A stretch of 64,000 bases of DNA from Balamuthia mandrillaris (taxonomy: Eukaryota > Discosea > Longamoebia > Balamuthiidae), in contig JAVKOQ010000087.1 of NCBI GenBank assembly GCA_031835245.1, positions 123,840 through 187,839 on the forward strand. Reading direction: 5' to 3'. A program made the position numbers and the translations under genes. Of this stretch, positions 57,853 to 64,000 are shown piece after piece (the stretch's first letter is position 1; each line of letters opens with the position of its first letter). The notes under the pieces were generated by a model. It worked only from the letters and a program-made list of their open reading frames with translations, did no database searches and had not been told where the DNA came from.

Positions 57853-58511
57853 AGTGAAGAGGAGGAAGAAGGAGGAGAAGAGAAGAAGAAGAACGAAGAA
57901 CGAAGAAGAACAAGAAGAAGAACGAAGAAGAACAAGAAGAAGAACGAAGAAGAAAGAAGTAACAAGAAGAAGAATGAAGTTAAAAAAAGAAGAAGAACAA
58001 GAAGAAGGGGAAGAAGAAAAGAAGAAGAAGAAGAAGAAAAGAAGAAGAAGAAGAAGAAGAAGAAAAGAAGAAGAAGAAGAAAAAAAAGAAGAACAAGAAG
58101 AAGGCATGACTAAAGTGTAGAAAGAAAGAGCAAGGGGAAAGGGAAGCAAAAAAAAAATAAAATAAAAATGTAGAAAGAAAAATGTAGCGGGAGGGGGAGA
58201 GAGGACGAAACAGCAAAAAAAAATGTAGAGAGGGAGAGAGCAGGCAGCCCCGTGGTGGCAAGAAGAGAGGAGGGAGAAGCCGGCTGTTGTGTGAATGCAT
58301 CGAAAAATGGGTTGTTCCCCCAAAGCTTGTGGCCGGTAGATGAAAGCAGTGAGAAAGAAGGAAAAAAGAGTTAAGGGCCAAAAGCTTTGTTTGATGATCT
58401 TTTTCTTTTGTCAGCAATAACAACAAATCTTCAGAACAAAAAAAAAACTAAATAAAATTGTGAAAAAAAAAAAGGGAGTAATCATAATCAATCAGTACTA
58501 CTTTTATGTGT
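57853..58511 (+). repeat. (GAA)n-rich region downstream of the CBS gene
   Basis: From 57870 to about 58105 the DNA is GAA with AAC interruptions, then A-rich to 58500. No ORF here is a gene; the open frames are products of the repeat. Confidence 0.7.
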
Positions 58512-58733
58512 TTACTGGCCCTTTCCGGGAACATATTGGAAGACAGCTTTCGGCTCCACCACGAAGAGAATGCCCAGCACGCCGACGGCTCCCCAGCGGA
58601 ACAGGGCGGGGGCGTAGCGCAGGGCAAAGTTTCCGTACTTTTGGGCGTTGAAGGCGAGGCGGGTGACCCTCTCCCGCGGAGTCGAGAAGAGGTAGGGGCG
58701 TCTGCGGGCAAGCTCGTCGATAGTTTGTGGCAT
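58512..58733 (-). CDS. Complex III 6.4-kDa subunit-like protein (UQCR11/QCR10-like)
   Basis: Intronless, 73 residues. It has one hydrophobic segment, FRWGAVGVLGILFVVEPKAVFQYVPG. Animal UQCR11 has a matching layout (WGTVGAVGLVWATDWRLILDWVPYINGK). The arrangement of a W-G start, one helix and a V-P turn near the C terminus argues for this family, a small single-pass subunit of mitochondrial cytochrome bc1. The N-terminal half is basic (RRRPYLFSTPRERVTRLAF), compatible with mitochondrial targeting. Similarity is short, so another small inner-membrane protein cannot be excluded. Confidence 0.6.
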   Translation of the reverse strand: MPQTIDELARRRPYLFSTPRERVTRLAFNAQKYGNFALRYAPALFRWGAVGVLGILFVVEPKAVFQYVPGKGQ

Positions 58734-58936
58734 TCTTTCTTTCTGAGACCAGAGAAAGGGTGAACGGGAACGAGGGCGAATCCAATCAAGTGGGGGGGGG
58801 GTCTGAGTTGGTTTGAGTGCGTTGAACCAAATCAATCTTTTTTTTTTGTCTCTTTCTTGTGCTACTCTTTTTTTTTCGATAATAATGTTGCACCGCTGGA
58901 CGAGATGTCGCTCCCACAACGAATGTCCAGTTCCAG

Positions 58937-59032
58937 AGTGTTGCCAAGTGAAGGGGCGACCGTTTCAGTTTCGCAGATTGAACCCGCATGCGGGAGTCAC
59001 GCGTTCGACTCGCACAGATAACACATTTCTCC
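58937..59032 (+). other. tRNA-like sequence, possibly class II
   Basis: GTGTTG at 58937 can pair with TAACAC at the far end, CCCGCATGCGGG forms a perfect small hairpin where a long variable arm would be, and GCGTTCGACTCGC resembles a T-arm. A T-run follows. D-arm and anticodon are unclear, so this is only a candidate Ser/Leu-type tRNA or relic. Confidence 0.3.
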
Positions 59033-59138
59033 AAAATTCTTTTTTTCTCAGAAAGAGAGAAAAAAGTTTAACGAAGAAGAAGCACACAGGCAGTCACGAC
59101 AGCTCGAGAGAAAGCAAGCACAGCGCCACTCACGCAGC

Positions 59139-59463
59139 ATGTTGGAGGTAGAACTCATCCGCGTCATCCGAGAGAACGACCTGGCAGCCCTGGAAGAGCT
59201 CCTGCGCTCCGACCGGGACCCTCTGTCCCAGGAGGAAGGCTCGGACGAGGAACCGCCTGCTTTGGTGTTCATGGGAGGGGCCACTCCCTACCACTGGGCG
59301 GCCCAGGAGGGTCGCTTGGAAATGGCCAAGCTCTTTCAGGAGAGGGGCATGCCCGGGCTTACCGCGAAAGATGACACCGGCTCCACTCCTCTTCATTGGT
59401 TTGCGTTATTTTTTTTTGGTCTCCTCCGCTTTTCACATATTCCCTCTCCTCTGTCTCTCTCTC

Positions 59464-59497
<34 letters not shown>

Positions 59498-59804
59498 CTT
59501 CTTTGATTCTCTCTCTCATTCTCACTTGCGCTCCTTTTCCTCACCCTGCCGTTTCAAATACGCTCAGGGCTGCTGATGAAGGTACCTTCTTTTTCATTAC
59601 CTGTTTTCGTTGTTTTTGTTGTCTTCCTCATCCATTGCTTGTTGTTTTCTTCTTGTTCTTGTTCTTCTTCTTGTTCTTCTTCTTGTTCTTCTTCTTGTTC
59701 TTCTTGTTCTTCTTCTTCTTCTTGTTCTGCTTGTTCTTCTTCTTCTTGTTCTTCTTCTTCTTCTTCTTCTTCTTGTTCTTCTTCTTCTTGTTCTTCTTCT
59801 TCTT

Positions 59805-59835
<31 letters not shown>

Positions 59836-61533
59836 TACATTTCTGTATTTCTTCTTAACAACCGCATCTAAATTTCTTCCTCTCTTTCCTTTGCAGGACA
59901 CACGGAGATGTTGGAGTATTTGATTGAAAGAGGAGCAGACGTGAATGCAGTGGATAACGAGGGAGAGTCAGCCCTCATGAGGGCATCATTAGGTGGCCAT
60001 ACCGCCTCTGTGGAGTTCCTTTTAAAAGCTGGAGCTGGCATGAACTTGCAAGCTCTCAACGGCAACACTGCGTATGATTATTACCAGTTTTTTTTTGTTC
60101 ATGCTTCTCTACTGATACAAAAAAAAAATCCATAGTCTTCATTTTGCAGTGTTGAATGCCAATGAAAATGTGATTACAGTTCTGGTAATGGCTGATGCGG
60201 ATCTTACTTTGAAGAACAAGGAAGGAGCTACCGCTGAACAGATGGCGCAACAGATGTGCCCCGATTGCATCACTTTCTTTGACAAAGCAGCAAATCAGTT
60301 TAGAGGTTTGCCATTTCCTCTTTCTTCATTGCTGTTCTCTATTTCACTCAATTCTCTCTCTCTTTCCAATTTCTCACTATTCCAACTTCCGAAACAACGA
60401 AAATAGCAACAATCGAATCTCTTCAACGCCAAAACGAAGGGCTACGCCAAAAAGAAACACAAACCGAGGAACGTCTCGAAGAAACACAACGCAAACTTAT
60501 GAACCTCTATACTCAACTCAAAGCCTCCGAAGACTCTCTCCAAAAAGAACGACAACATGCTTCTTCTTTAACTCAACAACTCTCTTCCCTCAACGAACGG
60601 GTTCAAACAACAAATGAACAACTTTCTAAAGTGCAACAACAACTCGAACAATTAGAAACAGACAAACAAACAACAGCAAGTGAATGGCAACACAAATACG
60701 AAGCTCTAAGAGAGGAGGAATCGCAGCGAAGAAAAGAGTTGGAAGCTTCTCTGGAAGAAACCCGCTCCAAACTGGCCGAAAAGGAGGAAGAGAACAAGCA
60801 ACAAGCGATAAAGATGAAGGAACTGAAATTGGAGGTCGAAGTGGAGATGAAGTTGAGAAAAAGCGCTGATGAAACGGCTCGTCGCCTTCGACAAACTATT
60901 TTCAACCACAATCTGCACCAAAAACAGCAAAATGTACAAACCATACAACGAACCAACGACGTCGAGAATGAAGAGAGTGAAGAGAGTGGAAGCAAAGTCA
61001 TAACAAAAGTGATCAAACCGGAAGTTGACAAAGATGAACTCATTCAAGAACTATATTACTTACGAGAGTCAATGAACTCAGTGAAGCAAATCTTCTCCAT
61101 AGCGACGAGTGCCATCTCTGCAACCAACAACAAGATCCGTTTTTTGGATGACTTTATCACCGAGAGAAAGTTTCAAGAAAAGATGCACAATTTGAATGAA
61201 GAAGAAGATGGTGATAAGGAAGAGAAAGAAGAGATACGAAAAGAGAGAGCAGAACAGAGAGATAGAGACAGGGAGAAAGAAGGGAAGAGAGAAGCAGCGG
61301 CAAGAGATATCGTTGGAACGCAGCGAACAAAAGACTTACAACATCAACAACACCAGCAGCAACAACAACTGCCATTTGCTTTTCCTTCAACTTCTGCTTC
61401 AAACGTTCGTATCATTCCATTGGATGATGGTGGCCTCTCTCTTGTTCCTAAAGCAACACCAGCACCAACGACACCAACCACAACAACAACTCTAACACCA
61501 ACGACACCGCCACAACAATCATTACAGTCATAG
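59139..61533 (+). CDS. Ankyrin-repeat and coiled-coil protein
   Basis: Exons 59139-59398, 59568-59581, 59897-60071, 60136-60305 and 60407-61533 give 581 residues. Ankyrin units follow each other: TPYHWAAQEGRLEMAKLFQERG, STPLHWAADEGHTEMLEYLI, ESALMRASLGGHTASVEFLL and NTALHFAVLNANENVITVLV. Exon 2 is only 14 nt (W-A-A-D-E-G) yet exactly completes the second unit in frame. The C half is a long coiled coil (about residues 210-420), then an acidic/Arg-rich stretch and a Thr/Pro/Gln tail. No enzymatic domain. A scaffold role is inferred. The start at 59139 is the first ATG before the repeat. Intron 2 has a TTC/TTG run of about 190 bp. Confidence 0.8.
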
Positions 61534-61592
61534 TTTAACAAAGTTTGGTAAACAGCAGTGCTTTCTTTTCTTCCATCTTCTCTAAACATCCA

Positions 61593-62094
61593 TCATTCTT
61601 CACCAAGAATCAGTTTGTGAGAAGCAGGCACGGATTCATCCCACTCAGCGTAAAACATGTTGAAAGCCAGGAGAGAGCTCAGGCCATGCTTTTGCTGAAA
61701 GGCAGATGGCTGGAAGGACCTTCTTGGAGCAAAGCCACAGCCTCTGCTTTTGATGACCGTCTCGGTCCCCACGTCAATAACGCTGGGTTGCTCATAGGCA
61801 AGAAAAGTGTATCGGTGTTTTCCTGCGGAGAACATGAACAAGAAGAGGAGGTGGAGGAAGAACAACAAGAAGAAGAAGAAAGACAAGCACAACAACAAGA
61901 AAAGAAAGGGTCAACAAAGTTGAGGTTGAGATGGTGAAAAAGGTTCAGAGAATGATACCGCTATCTTTGCCGGGTGCAGCTCCTACGTATTCCGCGATGG
62001 CAAAGCCTTTCTCCGGTTCAAGCTCGTCATCAGAGGAAAGAGGCACGTTCACCGCTGTTTTTAACAAACGATTTTAGCTCCAAATGAAGAGAAC

Positions 62095-62150
<56 letters not shown>

Positions 62151-62516
62151 ACAAACCGAGCCAATGCAACCAAGCCTTAAACTTGGGGTCGAGCGGGCTG
62201 GGAGCATCCGGATCCACCAGCATGACGGTGTACAAAGCAGAGCTTCTTCCTCTCTCGGCTTCAGCAAGGCGGAGGCGAGGCACCTGCCGCACTTGCTGTG
62301 GCTTCAGCTCCGTTCCTGGGCTGAGGGTGAGCTGGCCTTCCTCTCCATCATGAAAGGAAACCTGCACAGGAGAAAAACAAACAGCTAGGTTATTTTCAAC
62401 GTGGTAGTGCGAGGCTGGAAAAAAAGAAAGCCAAAGAACCCTACGCTGAGCAAAGAGCGAGGGAGCTCGGAGACAAGGTCCGGCACGATGCGGTGGCTCG
62501 TTGCTTCTTCTTCCAT
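61593..62516 (-). CDS. Phosphatidylethanolamine-binding protein (PEBP)
   Basis: Exons 62516-62445, 62361-62157, 62054-61959 and 61822-61593 give 200 residues, typical PEBP size. YTVMLVDPDAPSP is the DPDxP ligand-pocket motif; AWLHWL then VNVP, and GKHRYTFLAYEQ, match the conserved second half (GxHRY). The C-terminal FQPSAFQQKHGL and FYAEWDE end as in animal RKIP and plant PEBPs. Members bind anionic groups and phospholipids and regulate kinases such as Raf. No signal peptide, so cytosolic. It lies tail to tail with the ankyrin/coiled-coil gene, 60 bp apart. Intron 2 is a long GA/CT run. Confidence 0.9.
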
Positions 62517-62786
62517 ACTGTACCCTAGGGTTTCCTCCTTCTTTGCTGAAACGATATTTTCAAATTTTTCAACAATAAAATTGTTATAATGAGTGAGTTA
62601 GTTGCTTCTCCTTACGAAGAGAACAACAGAATAGCATTTTTTATTGCTTTGTGGAAAAAGAAAGAAGAGAGAGAGCTCTTAACAAACAGCAAATAGTTTT
62701 GGTTGGCGGAGGCCTGCCTTCCAACCAAAAGCCAACCTCACGTTCTGTTTGTTTTTTTTTAAAAAAAAAAAGGGAATAAAAAGGAA

Positions 62787-63067
62787 TGGCCCTTCCCAGA
62801 GTCGAACTGGGACCTCCCATAACAAGCCGCACCCCAACTCTTCTGCACTTGTTTGCTTCGCTCTCCCGTTTTCACGAAGGAAGAAGCAAGCAATTTGCAA
62901 AGAAAGGTCAGCCTTTTGGATCACTACTGTGCGAAACGTGCACGCCCAAACGGGTTGGGCGCGCGCACCTCCGGGCAACATACGAGTCCAACAATGAGAT
63001 GAGAGACATATATGATTTGCTCTCATCGATCCAAACGGGTGTGATGCCACGCTTACACCAAAGGGCC
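62787..63067 (-). tRNA. tRNA-Pro-like gene with a long intron
   Basis: On the minus strand GGCCCTT (63067-63061) pairs perfectly with AAGGGCC (62794-62788), with A as the discriminator. The T-arm CCCAG-TTCGACT-CTGGG is perfect. A D-arm (GTG...CAC) and an anticodon-like loop TTTGGAT (UGG, Pro) follow the 5' end. About 200 nt separate the two halves, so an intron is required; a Pol III-type T-run follows. The anticodon stem is uncertain: CCCGT with ATGGG would centre the loop on GGA instead. The variable loop is short, which argues against Ser. Confidence 0.5.
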
Positions 63068-63087
63068 TTATAATTAATTTGTAATGT

Positions 63088-63310
63088 TTGGCGTCCCCCT
63101 CCCTTTTGAACAACCGCTTTCCCACCTGCAAAACGAATTATGGGTCTTTCTGTCCTTTTCCGACGGTCTTGTTCTTCTTCGTGTTCTTCTTCTTGTTCTT
63201 CTTCTTCTTCTTGTTCTTGTTCTTCTTGTTCTTCTTGTTCTTCTTGTTCTTCTTCTTCTTCTTCTTCTTGTTCTTCTGCTTCTTGTTCTTCTTCTTCTTC
63301 TCATCTAATA
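63088..63310 (+). repeat. TTC/TTG microsatellite between the two tRNA-like genes
   Basis: About 130 bp of TTC units with regular TTG at 63170-63300. No gene. Confidence 0.7.
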
Positions 63311-63326
63311 AAAAAAAGCATTGGTT

Positions 63327-63553
63327 TGGCCCTTCCCAGAGTCGAACTGGGACCTCCCCCCAAGCCACCACGCCGTTTGCTGGCCCTCTCCTCCTTTGTT
63401 CGGGGCGTGTGTGCCGCCGCAACCAAAGAAAGATACTGCCATGCGTGGCGACTCGTTCGAGTTTGTTTCCCCTCTTCCCCTTCCAGCCCAAGGAAGCTGA
63501 AGCGAGGGAGGGCGAGCAAACCCGAAAGAATGGTGCAACCACTTAAGGGGGCC
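63327..63553 (-). tRNA. Second tRNA-Pro-like gene with a long intron
   Basis: The same 3' half as the neighbour (GGAGGTCCCAG, TTCGACT, CTGGGAAGGGCCA), about 540 bp away in the same orientation. Its 5' half starts GGCCCCCTT and has a loop TTTCGGGT (CGG, Pro). The acceptor pairs only five of seven positions unless two extra C are bulged, and anticodon pairing is poor. A T-run follows the 3' end. It may be a working intron-containing gene or a relic of a tandem copy. Confidence 0.4.
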
Positions 63554-63569
63554 TGCTCGGGAACAAAAA

Positions 63570-63764
63570 ATGAGGCAAACAAGCACCCAGCGTGTTCGTG
63601 AGTGGCGAGCAAAAAAGAAAAGAGAACAAGAGGAAAAGCAGCGTCAAAAAGAAGCGCAAGATAAACTTCAAAGAAGGCGAGAGCACAACAAGCTGCATCA
63701 AAACGACGTCGCCGAGCAGCTTCTTCTGAAGCAAGTTTATGCAACTGCAACCACCCGTGTTTGA
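63570..63764 (+). CDS. Small Lys/Arg/Gln-rich ORF, unrecognised
   Basis: 64 residues, RVREWRAKKKREQEEKQRQK then a basic helix and LLLKQVYATATTRV. It resembles a basic coiled-coil fragment; no domain is recognised. It starts 17 bp from the tRNA-like gene, and the next 230 bp to the window end hold no convincing gene, although more exons could lie outside. Confidence 0.25.
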   Translation: MRQTSTQRVREWRAKKKREQEEKQRQKEAQDKLQRRREHNKLHQNDVAEQLLLKQVYATATTRV

Positions 63765-64000
63765 AGAACTTGGATTGGAGGTAACGACCAGTGTCCAGCA
63801 ACATTTGGACAACTTGGATGAACAGGAGAAGCGAAATCGAAAAAGAAAGCAAAGTTGCCCTTGAAGGCCTTACTTTGCTTCCTGTTCCGATTTCGCTTAA
63901 GGCGTGACGGAGGCGACCTTAGTGTCTTTGACAAGGGAAAAAATTGCTACAAAGGGGTGTTGTCTGTTCTACCCACTTTAAACAAATGAGAAGCAGTGAA

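Noticed and set aside
1-64000. CRISPR arrays, bacterial operons or a phage-like cassette
   Set aside because: No direct repeats with regular spacers; genes have GT-AG introns and eukaryotic families throughout.

Overview
The window is nuclear DNA from an intron-rich microbial eukaryote. Most genes are split by short GT-AG introns of about 60-350 bp carrying CT, TTC or GA runs. Exons are GC-richer than introns, and proteins hold long Ser/Gln/Glu runs. An ER oxidoreductase with a KDEL tail, HP1, ribosomal P1 and a Cys-to-Sec type SelS rule out bacteria. The style suggests a free-living amoebozoan (Balamuthia/Acanthamoeba-like), but this is inference from gene style, not a species call.

Layout. 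0-5.2 kb: an AlgH/DUF179-family gene (minus, runs off the left edge), a secreted HExxHxxGxxH metalloprotease (minus), and a selenoprotein S gene (plus) with a candidate SECIS element. 5.2-11.1 kb: a decayed ankyrin fragment, a five-thioredoxin-domain ER protein (plus) and an LRR gene (minus). 11.5-23.2 kb: hormone-sensitive-lipase-like protein, Siw14/Oca1-type phosphatase, ABC half-transporter, HAD-like phosphatase, a short Ty3/Gypsy-like fossil and a kynurenine-type aminotransferase. 23.5-35.8 kb: MIT/coiled-coil protein resembling NRBF2, HP1, M1 aminopeptidase, amino-acid transporter and a DnaJ-X chaperone. 36.3-45.7 kb: a broken Dabb-type domain, a large ankyrin/propeller/LRR gene, a second nearly identical metalloprotease and an F-box/propeller gene. 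45.9-62.5 kb: two unrecognised genes, 5'-nucleotidase-like enzyme, DPP-IV-like protease, ribosomal P1, CBS-pair protein, a UQCR11-like complex III subunit, an ankyrin/coiled-coil protein and a PEBP. 62.8-63.6 kb: two proline-tRNA-like genes that each seem to carry a long intron.

The genes do not form one pathway; this is an ordinary housekeeping-plus-accessory eukaryotic segment. Its structure comes from an inverted pair of paralogous blocks about 30-40 kb apart (LRR gene followed by metalloprotease: minus on the left, plus on the right), from domain multiplication in the thioredoxin gene, and from shared short inverted repeats in divergent promoters. The most notable single item is the SelS gene, which ends Gly-UGA-Gly-TAA with a complete-looking SECIS hairpin about 300 nt downstream. 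All exon joins were read by eye from GT/AG sites, phase and protein continuity; no transcript data were available.
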